From Elymus sibiricus (Eukaryota > Streptophyta > Magnoliopsida > Poales > Poaceae): a DNA stretch of 64,000 bases. The notes under the pieces are model-generated. The model searched no databases, was not told the origin of the DNA, and worked only from the letters and a program-made list of their open reading frames with translations. The stretch's first letter is position 1, and each line of letters opens with the position of its first letter. Made by a program: the position numbers and the translations under genes. The stretch is taken from assembly GCA_039707655.1 (NCBI GenBank), contig CM077672.1, positions 196,950,537 through 197,014,536 on the forward strand. The letters are read 5' to 3'. This document shows, one piece after another, positions 44,030-57,100 of the stretch.

Positions 44030-46131
44030 CATGGCCTAAGCCGACGATCCCACCGCCTTCTCCGCCACCGCCGCAGCCGGTGGGTTGACCCACGTCGCCG
44101 CCACCACTGCCGCCGCGGCGAACTCGCCCTCAGCGACCGCGTCCATGCCGCCGCCCCCGCCCGCCGGCCCGAATTCACGCCGCCCCGGCCGGTCGCCACC
44201 GCGCCGGTGGTTCTTACGAAGGCGGAGGCAAACGGCCGGCGAAGCGCGGCCGCAACCCGGCCGAAAGTGCGGCTCGGCCGACCAAAATCTCGAAGGCAGC
44301 CGCGGCGGCTCGGGCCGACGATTCGCAGCCACGGCCGGCGGCGTCCTCCAGCAGTCAAGGAGCCGTTCCTCGACCTCCGCCGCTGCCACCGCCGGCCATG
44401 GATGAAGATGTGGCCACGCCGACGGCCACCGCCTCCAACATGTTCGATGATATGTCGCAAAGGTAAAAAAAATCTTTTGTGCTCTCATTTGTCGTTTCAA
44501 ATTGAATGTGATATTGAATGTTTGTACGTCCAATTGTAGTCTTGATGATGAAGCTTTCATGCACGCGACAAATGTGGCAAATGATGATTATGTGTCGCAC
44601 GAGTATGTGTCACAAGAATATGAAACCCAATATGGTGATGACAATCTTGACATGGACGATGAGGGCTTTGTTGCGAAGGGAAGAAGTGGAAATTATACCA
44701 ATGCGGAGGATGTGTTGATATGCACCGCATGGAAGAAAGTCTCTCAAGATGCATCCGTTGGAAGCGACCAAACGGTAAACACCTATTGGCAACGCATCAA
44801 GGATTACTTCGATGAGCGCAACACAAGTGGTCACTTCCGTTCGAGCGACTCTCTTCGCCAATGTGGGTCCACCATCAACGCCGAATGCCAAAAGTGGGCC
44901 GGTTGCTTGTCAAATGTTGCTCGCATGAACCCAAGTGGTTGCGGTGACAGTGACTTGGTAAATATTTCCTCTTCGTGCGTGCTTTCTCAAATATTGGATT
45001 GTTCCACATTTTGATGATGACGTGTTGGTTGTTTTACTGTAGAAAATGATTTTGCAAGGATTGTTTCGAGAGAGGAACATGAAAGGCGAGAAGAAGAAGA
45101 AGAAGAAAGGAAACTCTTTCACTTTTCATCATTCCTACAAAGAGCTCAAGGATGAGGAGAAGTGGAAAACTAGAGAGACTTTTGATGCTTCGAAGAAGAA
45201 GAGTGTGGTGATTGAGGATGAAGAAGATGTCGCCGGTGAGGAGAGAAGGAGCCCCACTTCTCACTCCGCGACAAAATCTTATAGGCCAGATGGAAACAAG
45301 AAAGTGAAGGGAGCCAAGGCCGGAGACAATGATCTCAAGGAAGGATTTGATGCCATTGTCACAGCAAGGAAAGAGTATGCCGAAGAAAAAAGAATGTTGA
45401 AGCTCAAGGAAATAGAGGAGAGGAGTGAGGCCGAGCGGCGGAGGGCGACGGCCGAGGAGAAGAGGGCGGCGGCCGAGGAGAGGTTGGCGGCGGCCGAGGA
45501 GAGGAAGGTGGACCTAGAGGAGAAAAAGGCCGTGGCCGAGGAGATGAAGATGGTCGACGAGAAGGCACTCAAGTTTATGTTTATGGACACATCTACTCTT
45601 GATCCCAAGGCAAAGGCCTATGTTGAACTTTGTCGCGATGAAATGCTCATGAAGAAGCAAATGCTCATGAGGCAAATGATGATGGGAGGAGGCATGGGAG
45701 GTGCCGTGGGAGGAGGCATGGGAGGTGCCATGGGAGGAGGCATGGGAGGTGCCATGGGTGGCTACATGAACATGATGGGAGGTGCCATGAATGGTGCATT
45801 TGGCGGAAACATGGGAGGTGGCTTCGGTGGCAACATGGAAGGTGGCTTTGGTGGCATGGGAGGTGGCTTCGGAGGCAACATGACCGGCATGGGAGGTGGC
45901 TTTGGCGGCAACATGATGGGTGGCTTCGGAGGTGGCTATGGCGGCAACATGAGTGGCGTTCGAGGTGGCTTCGCCAGCAACATGACCGGCATGGGAGGCA
46001 ATGAAGGTGCTTCCGGTGGTGCTCCCGGCAACGAGACTTCACCGCTTCACAACGTCGACAAAGAAGCCGGTGATGATGATGATCGTACCACGGTTCACAA
46101 CGGTGATGGTGTTGATGACCCGCATGAATGA
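44030..46131 (+). CDS. Harbinger ORF1-like Myb/NAM-associated protein
   Basis: Three exons: about 44030-44462, 44540-44957 and 45043-46131, with GT-AG introns at 44463-44539 and 44958-45042. Exon 2 encodes a trihelix/Myb-like domain (NYTNAEDVLICTAWKKVSQD, then TYWQRIKDYFDERN), the presumed DNA-binding part. Exon 3 starts KMILQGLFRERN and contains a charged coiled coil (EERSEAERRRATAEEKRAAA) like the NAM-associated C-terminal domain. It ends in a long Gly/Met/Phe-rich tail (residues about 215-325 of the exon). Exons 2 and 3 are open and in phase. Exon 1 is damaged: the likely ATG at 44030 is followed by TAA at codon 3, and the Ala/Pro-rich frame shifts at about 44210. In this family ORF1 binds terminal repeats and helps the transposase; here that is inferred. 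Confidence 0.7.
45674..45999 (+). repeat. Gly/Met-coding degenerate tandem repeat
   Basis: Degenerate units of GGAGGCATGGGAGGTGCCATG and, further on, GGTGGCTTCGGCGGCAACATG type repeat over about 325 bp in exon 3, encoding GGGMGGAMGG and GGGFGGNM motifs. Confidence 0.85.
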
Positions 46132-46179
46132 TATTCATGTGCATTTTAATTTGTAGGCGAAAAACTTTGATTGGGACGA

Positions 46180-46264
46180 TGCACTTTTGGTAGAGGGATT
46201 TGAAACTATGATGATGATGCACTTTTGTTAGGGATTTGAAACTATGATGATGATGCACTTTAAT
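46180..46264. repeat. Short tandem duplication after the ORF
   Basis: GGATTTGAAACTATGATGAT, followed by GATGCACTTTT, occurs twice about 40 bp apart. Confidence 0.8.
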
Positions 46265-47693
46265 TTGAAATTTTAAGTGATATTTCAATGCAAAACCGCG
46301 GCTGAACAGCAGCCGCGCGGCCGGCGGCCGGTTTTACATCTTCGTTTTGGACCGTCTGTTGGAGTTGCTCTTTTACATCTCCGTTTTGGACCATCTGTTG
46401 GAGTTGAGCCTTTTTCGGAGATGTAAAAAGCACTTTTTGGTGCTCCAAATTTTTACATCACCGGTTTGGAGCACCAAAATATACATCATCTATTGGAGAT
46501 GCTCTTAGGACTCTTCCCCTCTCTCCCCTCTTGGCGCATGGGCCCCTTGGGGATGGTGCCCCTGGCCCATATAGGCCAAGGCGCACCCCCTACAGCCCAT
46601 GTGGGCCTCCGGGGCAGGTGGACCCCCGGACCCCTTTCGGCATTCCCGGTACAATACCGATAATACCCGAAACTTTTCCGGCGACCAAAACAGGACTTCC
46701 CATATGTAAATCTTTACCTCCGGACCATTCCGGAGCTCCTCGTGACGTCCAGGATCTCATCCGGGACTCCAAATAACATTCGGTCACCAACGCACATATC
46801 CCAATACTACTCTAGCGCCACCGAACGTTAAGCGTGCGGACCCTGCAGGTTCGAGAATCATGTAGACATGATCGAGACACCTCTTAGGTCAATAACCAAT
46901 AGCGGAACCTGGATGCCCATATTAGTTCCTACATATTCCATGAAGATCTTTATCGGTTGAACCACGATGTCGAGGATTCGGGTAATCCCGTATGCAATTC
47001 CCTTTGTCCGGCGATATATTACTTGCCCGAGATTCGATCGTCACTATCTCCATACCTAGTTCAATCTCGTTACCAGCAAGTCTCTTTACTCGTTCCGTAA
47101 TACAAGATCCCATGACTAACACATTAGCCACATTGCTTGCAAGCTCTTTACGATGTTGTATTACCGAGAGGGCCCAGAGATATATCTCCGTCATACGGAG
47201 TGACAAATCCCAGTCTTGATCCAAGCCAACCCAACAGACACCTTCGGAGATACCTGTAGAGCACCTTTATGATCACCTAGTTACGAAGTGACGTTTGGAT
47301 ACACACTAAGTATTCCTCCAGTGTCAGGGAGTTGCACGATCTCATGGTCTAAGGAATAGATACTTGACATGAAAAAATCTATAGCAATAAACTTAAGTAA
47401 TACGATCAAATGCTAAGCTTATGGTTGGGTGTTGTCCATCACATCATTCTCCTAATGATGTGATCCCGTTATCAAATGACAACTCATGTCTATGGTCAGG
47501 AAACCTTAACCATCTTTGATCAACGAGCTAGTCTAGTAGAGGCTCACTAGGGACACGGCATTTGTTCATGTATCCACACATGTATTAAAGTTTCCGGTCA
47601 ATAAAATTCTAGCATGAATAATAAACCTTTATCATGAACAAGGAAATATGATAATAACCAATTTATTATTGCCTCTAGGGCATATTTCCAACA

Positions 47694-50600
47694 GTCTCCC
47701 ACTTGCACTAGAGTCAATAATCTAGTTTACATAGTTATGAATCTAACACCCATGGAGTCCTGGTGCTGATCATGTTTTGCCCGTGGAAGAGGTTTAGTCA
47801 ACGGGTCTGCCACATTCAGATCCGTATGTACTTTGCAAAGTTCTATGTCTCCCTCCTTGATGTAATCACGGATGGAGTTGAAGCGGCGTTTGATGTGCTT
47901 GGTCTTCTTGTGAAACCTGGGCTCCTTGGCAATGGCAATGGCTCCAGTGTTGTCACAAAAGATAGTCATTGGATCCGATGCACTAGGTATTACTCCTAGA
48001 TCGGATATGAACTCCTTCATCCAGACTGCTTCTTGCGCTGCTTCCGAAGCAGCTATATATTCCGCTTCACATGTAGATCCCGCTACAACGCTTTGCTTGG
48101 AACTGCACCAACTGACTGCTCCACCATTCAATATAAATACGTTTCCGGTTTGAGACTTAGAGTCAACCAAATCTGTGTTGAAGCTAGCATCGACATAACC
48201 CTTTACGACGAGCTCTTCGTCACCTCCATAAACAAGAAACATGTCCTTAGTCCTCTTCAGGTACTTAAGGATATTCTTGACCGCTGTCCAGTGATCTACT
48301 CCTGGATCACTTTGGTACCTCCCTGCCAGACTTATGGCAAGGCACACATCAGGTCTGGTACACAACATGGCATACATTATAGAGCCTATGGCTGAGGCAT
48401 AGGGGGTGACTTTCATCCTTCTCTTTCTTTTGCCGTGGTCGGGCTTTGAGTCTTACTCAACTTCACACCTTGCAACACAGGCAAGAACCCTTTCTTTGAC
48501 TGGTCCATTTTGAACTATTTCAAAACTTTGTCAAGGTATGTGCTTTGTGAAAGTCCTATGAGGCGTCTTGATCTATCTCTACAGATTTTGATGCCCAATA
48601 TGTAAGCAGCTTCACCGAGGTCTTTCATTGAAAAACTCTTGTTCAAATAACCTTTTATGCTTTTCAGAAATTCTATATCATTTCCAATCAATAATATGTC
48701 AGCCACATATAATATTAGAAATGCTACAGAGCTCCCGCTCACTTTCTTGTAAATACAAGCTTCTCCGTAAGTTTGTATAAAACCAAAAGCTTTGATCACC
48801 TCATCAAAGCGTATATTCCAACTCCGAGATGCTTGCACCAGTCCATAGATGCATCGCTGGAGCTTGCATACTTTGTTAGCATCCTTAGGATCGACAAAAC
48901 CTTCTGGCTGCATCATATACAACTCTTCCTTAAGAAACTCGTTAAGGAATGCTGTTTTGACGTCCATCTGCCAGATCTCATAATCATAAAATGCGGCAAT
49001 TGCTAACATAATTCTAACAGACTTAAGCATCGCTACGGGTGAGAAAGTCTCATCGTAGTCAACCCCTTGAACTTGTCGGAAACCCTTTGCGACAATTCGA
49101 GCTTTATAGATGGTCATATTACCATCAGTGTATGTCTTCTTTTTAAAGATCCATTTATTCTCAATGGCCCGCCGGTCATCGGGCAAGTCCACCAAAGTCC
49201 ATACTTTGTTCTCATACATGGATCCTATCTCGGATTTCATGGCCTCAAGCCATTTGTCGGAATTCGGGCTCATCATTGCTTCTTCATAGTTCGTAGGTTC
49301 GCCGTTGTCTAACAACATGACTTCTAGGACTGGATTACCGTACTACTCTGGTGCGGAACGTACCCTGGTTGACCTACGAAGTTCAGTAGTAACATGATCC
49401 GAAGTCTCATGATCATCATCATTTGCTTCCTCTCCGACTGGTGTAGACATCACGGGAACTTCTTTCTGTGATGTGCTACCTTCCAATTCGAGAGAAGGTA
49501 CAATTACCTCATCAACTTCTACTTTCCTCCCACTCACTTCTTTCGAGAGAAACTCCTTCTCTAGAAAGGACCCATTCTTGGCAACAAAGATCTTGCCCTC
49601 GGATCTGTGGTAGAAAGTATACCCAATGGTTTCTTTAGGGTATCCTATGAAGACGCACTTCTCCGCTTTGGGTTCGAGCTTATCATTCTGAAGCCTCTTG
49701 ACATAAGCGTCGCATCCCCAAACTTTAAGAAATGACAACTTAGGTTTCTTGCCAAACCACAACTCATACGGTGTCGTCTCAACGGATTTAGACGGTGCCT
49801 TATTTAAAGTGAATGCGGCTGTCTCTAATGCATAACCCCAAAACGATAGTGGCAAATCGGTAAGAGACATCATAGAACACACCATATCCAATAGAGTACG
49901 ATTACGATGTTCGGACACACCATTACGCTGTGGTGTTCCAGGTGGCGTGAGCTGTGAAACAATTCCACATTGTCTCAAATGCATACCAAACTCGTAACTC
50001 AAATATTCACCTCCACTATCGGATCGTAGAAACTTTATTTTCTTGTTACGATGATTCTCCACTTCACTTTGAAATTCTTTGAACTTTTCAAATGTTCCAG
50101 ACTTGTGTTTCATTAAGTAAATATACCCATATCTACTCAAATCATCTGTGAAGGTAAGAAAATAACGATATCCACCACGTGCTTCAACACTCATCGGACC
50201 GCATACATCGGTATGTATTATTTCCAACAAGTCACTAGCCCGCTCCATTGATCCGGAGAACGGGGTTTTAGTCATCTTGCCCATGAGGCATGGTTCACAT
50301 GTCTCAAATGATTCATAATCAAGAGATTCCAAAAGTCCATCAGCATGGAGTTTATTCATGCGCTTTACACCAATATGACCTAAGCGGTAGTGCCACAAGT
50401 ATGTGGTACTATCATCATTAACTTTGCATCTTTTGGCATCAATATTATGAACATGTGTATCACCACGATCAAGATTCAACAAGAATAAACCTTTCAACAA
50501 GGGTGCATGACCATAAAAGATATTATTCATATAAATAAAACAACCATTATTCTCTGACTTAAATGAATAACCGTCTCGTAATAAACAAGATCCAGATATA

Positions 50601-51652
50601 ATGTTCATGCTTAACGCAGGCACCAAATAACAATTATTTAGGTTTAAAACTAATCCCGAAGGTAGACGTAGAGGGAGCGTGCCGACGGCGATCACATCAA
50701 CCTTGGAGCCATTTCCAACGTGTATCGTCACCTTGTCCTTAGCTAGTCTCCGTTTATTTCGCAGCTCCTGTTTCGAGTTACAAATATTAGCAACCGAACC
50801 AGTATCGAATACCCAGGCGCTACTACGAGCACTAGTAAGGTACACATCAATAACATGTATATCAAATATACCTTTGTTAACGTTGCCATCCTTCTTATCT
50901 GCCAAGTACTTGGGGCAGTTCCGCTTCCAGTGACCATTCCCCTTGCAATAGAAGCACTCAGTCTCAGGTTTGGGTCCAGCCTTGGGTTTCTTCATGGGAG
51001 CGGCAACTGTCTTGCCATTCTTCTTGAAGTTCCCTTTCTTTCCCTTGCCTTTCTTGAAACTAGTGGTCTTTTTAACCATCAACACTTGATGCTCCTTCTT
51101 GATTTCTACCTCCACGGCCTTAAGCATCGCGAAGAGCTCGGGGATAGTTTTCTCCATCCCTTGCATATTATAGTTCATCACAAAGCCCTTGTAGCTTGGT
51201 GGCAGTGACTGGAGAACTCTGTCAATAACCGTCTCATCTGGAAGATTAACTCCCAACTGATTCAAGCGGTTGTTATACCCAGACATTTTGAGTATATGCT
51301 CACTAACGGAGCTGTTCTCCTCCATCTTGCAGCTAAAGAACTTGTCAGAGGTGTCATACCTCTCAACCCGGGCATGAGCTTGAAATACCAATTTCAGCTC
51401 CTGGAACATCTCATATGCTCCGTGGTGTTCAAAACGTCTTTGGAGCCCCGGTTCTAAGCCGTAAAGCATGGCGCACTGAACTATCGAGTAGTCATCAGAA
51501 CGTGCCTGCCAGATGTTCATAACATCCACAGACGACGCTGGAGGGGGTGCTTCACCTAGCGGTGCATCAAGGACATAAGCCTTCTGTGCGGCAGTGAGGA
51601 TAATCCTCAAGTTACGGACCCAGTCCGCATAGTTGCTTCCATCATCTTTCAA
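47694..51652 (-). pseudogene. K internal C: near-complete gag-pol
   Basis: The most complete member. A 769-codon frame (51652-49343) holds gag (GSNYADWVRNLRIIL), a CX2CX4HX4C knuckle (CFYCKGNGHWKRNC), protease WVFDTGSVANIC, the GAG-pre-integrase zinc motif (YLWHYRLGHIGVKRM with CEPC) and integrase with D, D and E in HTDVCGPM, RSDSGGEY and NGVSEHRNRTL. A TGG-to-TAG change near 49341 ends it (RSAPE then stop). RT follows at 49318-48515, stopped by TAG after DKVLK. A 1-base deletion near 48425 shifts the RNase H frame (48416-47727, with EAEYIAAS and CDNTGAIA). The RT catalytic box reads YVADI instead of YVDDI. The order integrase before RT is Copia type. Confidence 0.92.
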
Positions 51653-52957
51653 CTAAGCTCTCTCTAGGAACGCATTAAAGTTCAGGGGAACTACAGCGCG
51701 AGCCATTGATCTACAACACAATTTTGCAACGACAATTTAGACTAAGTTCATGATAATTAGTTCAGTTAATCAAATTACTAATGAACTCCCACTTAAATCA
51801 ACATCCCTCAAGTTGTCTAAGTGTCACATGATCCAAATCAACTGACGCATGTCCGATCATCACGTGAGATGGGGTAGTCATCAATGGTGAACATCTCCAT
51901 GTTGATCATATCTACTATATGACTCATGTTCGACCTTTCGGTCCTTCGTGTTCCGAGGCCATGTCTGTATATGCTAGGCTCGTCAAGTTTAACCCAAGTA
52001 TTCTGCATGTCTAAAACTGGCTTACACCCGTTGTATGCGAACGTAGAGTCTATCACACCCGATCATCACGAGGTGCTTCGAAACGATGAACTTTCACAAC
52101 GATGCATACTTAGGGAAAGCACCTTTCCTTGATATTAAGTGAAGGTATCATCTTATAATGCTACCATCGTTCTAAGCAAAATAAGATGCATAACAAGATA
52201 AACATCACATGCAATCAAAAATATGTGACATGATATGGCCATTATCATCTTGTGCTTTTGATCTCCATCTTCAAAGCACCGGCATGATCTCCATCATCAA
52301 CGGCATGACACCATGACCCCCATCATCGTGTCGTCACGTGGTTGTCTCGCCAACTATTGCTTCTACAACTATTGCTAACGCATAGCGGTAAAGTAAAGCA
52401 ATTACATGGTGATTAATAAATTAAAGACAACCCTATGGCTCCTGCCGGTTGTCATACTCATCGACATGCAAGTCGTGAACCTATTACAAAACATGATCAT
52501 GTCATACATCAACATATATCACATCACGTTTTGGTCATACCACATCACAACATGCCCTGCAAAAACAAGTTAGACGTCCTCTACTTTGTTGTTGCAAATT
52601 TTACGTGGCTGCTATGGGCAACTAGCAAGAACCGTTCTTACCTATTCAAAGCCACAATGGTGATAATCAAGTTGCCTTTTAACCTTCTACAAGGACCGCC
52701 TTTGTCAAATCAGATTCAACTAAGGTAGGAGAGACAGACACCCGCCAACCACCTTATGCAAAACAAGTAGCATGTCAGTCGGTGGAACCGGTCTCATGTG
52801 CGAGGACATGTAAGGTTGTTTGAGCCGCTTCATCCCACAATACCGCCGAATCCAAATAAGACAAGAGAGGTAAGCAATTTGAGCATCAATGCCCACAACT
52901 TCTTTGTGTTCTACTCGTGCATATACATCTACATATAAACCTAGCTCATGATGCCAC
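51653..52957 (-). other. K leader and primer site of internal C
   Basis: About 1.3 kb of untranslated leader between LTR D and gag. The primer site on the minus strand, GTGGCATCATGAGC, lies directly after the LTR end and resembles the initiator tRNA-Met complement TGGTATCAGAGC. Confidence 0.75.
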
Positions 52958-54711
52958 TGATGGGGAACGAAGCATGAAAATCAAAAAAATTCCTACGAGT
53001 CACCCAAGATCTATCTATGAGAAGCATAGCAACGAGAGGGGAGTGTGTCTACATACCCTTGTAGACCGAAAGCGGAAGCGTATATAACGCGGTTGATGTA
53101 GTCATACTTCACGATCCACTCGCGATCCAATCCGATGAAGTACCGAACGGACGGCACCTCCGCGTTCAGCACACATGCGGCTCGATGACATCTCCTCCTT
53201 CTTGATCTAGCAAGCGAGGGAGGAGAAGTAGATGGGATCTCTACCAGCACGACGGCGTGGTGGAGATGGTGGTGGTGCTATCCCAGCAGGGCTTCGCCAA
53301 GCGCTACCGGAGATGCGATCGGAGGAGAAAACGGAACCGGGAGAGAGGGAGGGAGGCACCAAGGCTTGGGGTATTGCTGCACTCCCTCCCCTCCACTATA
53401 TATAGGAGCAAGGGGGACGGGGCGCAGCCCTGACCCCTCCACCAAGGAGGGGGTGCGGCCAGGAGGGAGGAATCCTCCCTCCCCAAGGCACCTTGGGGGT
53501 GCCTTCCACCCTTAGGACTCTTCCCCTCTCTCCCCTCTTGGCGCATGGGCCCCTTGGGGCTGGTGCCCCTGGCCCATATAGGCCAAGGCGCACCCCCTAC
53601 TGCCCATGTGGGCCTCCGGGGCAGGTGGACCCCCGGTGGACCCCCGGACCCCTTTCGGCATTCTCGGTACAATACCGATAATGCCCGAAACTTTTTCGGC
53701 GGCCAAAACATGACTTCCCATATATAAATCTTTACCTTCGGACCATTCCAGAGCTCCTCGTGGCGTCAGGGATCTCATCCGGGACTCCGAACAACATTCG
53801 GTCACCAACGCACATATCCCAATACTACTCTAGCACCACCGAACGTTAAGTGTGTGGACCCTGCGGGTTCGAGAATCATGTAGACATGACCGAGACACCT
53901 CTCCGGTCAATAACCAATAGCGGAACCTGGATCCCCATATTGGTTCCTACATATTCCACGAAGATCTTTATCGGTTGAACCACGATGTCGAGGATTCGGG
54001 TAATCCCGTATGCAATTCCCTTTGTCCGGCGATATATTACTTGCCCGAGATTCGATCGTCGGTATCTCCATACCTAGTTCAATCTCGTTACCAAAAAGTC
54101 TCTTTACTCGTTCCGTAATACAAGATCCCATGACTAACTCATTAGCCACATTGCTTGCAAGCTCTTTACGATGTTGTATTACCGAGAGGGCCCAGAGATA
54201 TCTCTCTGTCATACGGAGTGACAAATCCCAGTCTCGATCCAAGCCAACCCAACAGACACCTTTGGAGATACCTGTAGAGCACCTTCATGATCACCCAGTT
54301 ATGAAGTGACATTTGGATACACACTAAGTATTCCTCCAGTGTCAGGGAGTTGCACGATCTCATGGTCTAACGAATAGATACTTGACACGAAAAAAGCTAT
54401 AGCAATAAACTTAAGTAATACGATCAAATGCTAAGCTTATTGTTGGGTCTTGTCCATCACATCATTCTCCTAATGATGTGATCCCGTTATCAAATGACAA
54501 CTCATGTCTATGGTCAGGAAACCTTAACCATCTTTGATCAACGAGCTAGTCTAGTAGAGGCTCACTAGGGACACGGTATTTGTTTATGTATCCACACATG
54601 TATTTAAGTTTCCGATCAATACAATTCTAGCATGAATAATAAACCTTTGTCATGAACAAGGAAATATGATAATAACCAATTTATTATTGCCTCTAGGGCA
54701 TATTTCCAACA
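52958..54711 (-). repeat. K LTR D, complete, 1,754 bp
   Basis: Both termini are present: on the minus strand TGTTGGAAATATGCCC (54711) to CGTTCCCCATCA (52958). It is the 5' LTR of internal C and at the same time the 3' LTR of internal D. Confidence 0.92.
53396..53405 (-). promoter_or_regulatory. TATA box in K LTR D
   Basis: CTATATATAG in the minus-strand context CCTATATATAGTGGAGGG, about 440 bp before the LTR end. Matching boxes occur in LTR A (35160-35169), C (43626-43635) and E (58584-58593). Transcription would run towards lower coordinates. Confidence 0.7.
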
Positions 54712-57100
54712 GTCTCCCACTTGCACTAGAGTCAATAATCTAGTTTACATAGTTATGAATCTAACACCCATGGAGTCCTGGTGCTGATCATGTTTTGCCC
54801 GTGGAAGAGGTTTAGTCAACGGGTCTGCCACATTCAGATCCGTATGTACGTTGCAAAGTTATATGTCTCCCTCCTTGATGTAATCACGGATGGAGTTGAA
54901 GCGGCGTTTGATGTGCTTGGTCTTCTTGTGAAACCTGGGCTCCTTGGCAATGGCAATGGCTCCAGTGTTGTCACAAAAGATAGTCATTGGATTCAATGCA
55001 CTAGGTATTACTCCTAGATCGGATATGAACTCCTTCATCCAGACTCCTTCTTGCGCTGCTTCCGAAGCAGCTATATATTCCGCTTCACATGTAGATCCCG
55101 CTACGACGCTTTGCTTGGAACTGCACCAACTGACTGCTCCACCATTCAATATAAATACGTATCCGATTTGAGACTTAGAGTCATCCGGATCTGTGTCGAA
55201 GCTAGCATCGACGTAACCCTTTACGACGAGCTCTTCGTCACCTCCATAAACGAGAAACATGTCCTTAGTCCTCTTTAGGTACTTAAGGATATTCTTGACC
55301 GCTGTCTAGTGATCTACTCCTGGATCACTTTGGTACCTCCCTGCCAGACTTATGGCAAGGCACACGTCAGGTCTGGTACACAACAAGGCATACATTATAG
55401 AGCCTATGGCTGAGGCATAGGGGATGACTTTCATCCTTTCTCTTTCTTCTGCCGTGGTCGGGCTTTGAGTCTTACTCAACTTCACACGTTGCAACACAGG
55501 CAAGAACCCTTTCTTTGACTGGTCCATTTTGAACTTCTTCAAAACTTTGTCAAGGTATGTGCTTTGTGAAAGTCCTATTAGGCGTCTTGATCTATCTCTA
55601 TTGATTTTGATGCCCAATATGTAAGCAGCTTCACCGAGGTTTTTCATTGAAAAACTCTTGTTCAAATAATCTTTTATGCTTTCCAGAAATTCTATATCAT
55701 TTCCAATCAACAATATGTCATCCACATATAATATTAGAAATACTACAGAGCTCCCATTCACTTTCTTGTAAATACAAGCTTCTCCGTAAGTTTGTATAAA
55801 ACCAAAAGCTTTGATCACCTCATCAAAGCGTATATTCCAACTCCGAGATGCTTGCACCAGTCCATAGATGGATCGCTGGAGCTTGCATACTTTGTTAGCA
55901 TTCTTAGGATCGACAAAACCTTCTGGTTGCATCATATACAACTCTTTCTTAAGAAACCCGTTAAGGAATGCTGTTTTGACGTCCATCTGCCAGATCTCAT
56001 AATCATAAAATGCGGCAATTGCTAACATAATTCTAACAGACTTAAGCATCGCTACGGGTGAGAAACTCTCATCGTAGTCAACCCCTTGAACTTGTCGGAA
56101 ACCCTTTGTGACAATTCGAGCTTTATAGACGGTGATATTACCATCAGCGTCTGTCTTCTTTTTAAAGACCCATTTATTCTCAATGGTCTGCCGGTCATCG
56201 GGCAAGTCCACCAAAGTCCATACTTTGTTCTCATACATGGATCCTATCTCGGATTTCATGGCCTCAAGCCATTTGTCGGAATCCGGGCTTATCATTGCTT
56301 CTTCATAGTTCGTAGGTTCGCCGTTGTCTAACAACATGACTTCCAGGACTGGATTACCGTACCACTTTGGTGCGGAACGTACCCTGGTTGACCTACAAAG
56401 TTCAGTAGTAACATGATCCGAAGTCTCATGATCATCATCATTTGCTTCCTCTCCGGCTGGTGTAGACATCACGGGAACTTCTTTCTGTGATGTGCTACCT
56501 TCCAATTCGAGAGAAGGTACAATTACCTCATCAAGTTCTACTTTCCTCCCACTCACTTCTTTTGAGAGAAACTCCTTCTCTAGAAAGGACCCATTCTTGG
56601 CAACAAAGATCTAGCCCTCGGATCTGTGGTAGAAGGTATACCCAATGGTTTCTTTAGGGTATCCTATGAAGACACACTTCCCGCTTTGGGTTCGAGCTTA
56701 TCAAGCTAAAGCCTCTTGACATAAGCGTCACATCCCCAAACTTTAAGAAACGACAGCTTAGGTTTCTTGCCAAACCACAACTCATACGGTGTCGTCTCAA
56801 TGGATTTAGACGGTGCCTTATTTAAAGTGAGTGCGGCTGTCTCTAATGCATAACCCCAAAATGATAGTGGCAAATCGGTAAGAGACATCATAGAACGCAC
56901 CATATCCAATAGAGTACGATTACGACATTCAGACACACCATTACGTTGTGGTGTTCCAGGTGGCGTGAGCTGTGAAACAATTCCACATTGTCTCAAATGC
57001 ATACCAAACCCGTAACTCAAATATTCACCTCCACGATCGGATCATAGAAACTTTATTTTCTTGTTACGATGATTCTCCACTTCACTCTGAAATTCTTTGA
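54712..57100 (-). pseudogene. K internal D: RNase H, RT and part of integrase
   Basis: Same structure as internal A, shifted by about 17,695 bp. RNase H 54859-55260 reads STCEAEYIAAS and DNTGAIAIAK. RT 55306-56556 has intact LYVDDILLIGND. The integrase end 56706-57020 has GTPQRNGVSECRNRTLLDM. It shares with internal A the stop TAG in AAGATCTAGCCCTCG and the cut of integrase into leader at GAACTTTTCATGTTCGACC. RNase H and RT are separated by a stop near 55305. Confidence 0.9.

Larger units (their letters stand above)
43746..46504 (+). mobile_element. PIF/Harbinger-like DNA transposon, ORF1 only
   Basis: 2,759 bp with terminal inverted repeats GAGCATCTCCAATAGA / CTATTGGAGATGCTC. Subterminal repeats of the same theme (GGTCCATATGTAAA; CCGTCTGTTGGAG, CCATCTGTTGGAG) occur near both ends. 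It carries one three-exon gene (44030-46131) of the Myb-like/NAM-associated type that accompanies Harbinger transposases. No transposase is present, so mobilisation would need one supplied in trans. Confidence 0.9.
43743..46507. repeat. TTA target duplication of the Harbinger-like element
   Basis: TTA at 43743-43745 and 46505-46507. The empty site reads CACCCTTAGGACTC in LTRs D and E. A 3-bp TTA/TAA duplication is characteristic of PIF/Harbinger elements. Confidence 0.95.
43205..47693 (-). repeat. K LTR C with nested DNA transposon
   Basis: About 1,727 bp without the Harbinger-like insert (43746-46504). Its right end is TTTCCAACA at 47693. The left terminus is TAATGGGG instead of TGATGGGG. 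A minus-strand TATA box CTATATATAG lies at 43626-43635. Confidence 0.9.

Noticed and set aside
43937..44539. 200-codon Arg/Pro-rich ORF as a separate gene
   Set aside because: It crosses the exon 1 donor and first intron of the Harbinger ORF1-like gene and uses a frame that fits exon 1 only in part.
45674..45999. CRISPR-like array in the GGAGGCATG repeats
   Set aside because: The repeats are coding, degenerate and lack uniform spacers. The genome is a plant.
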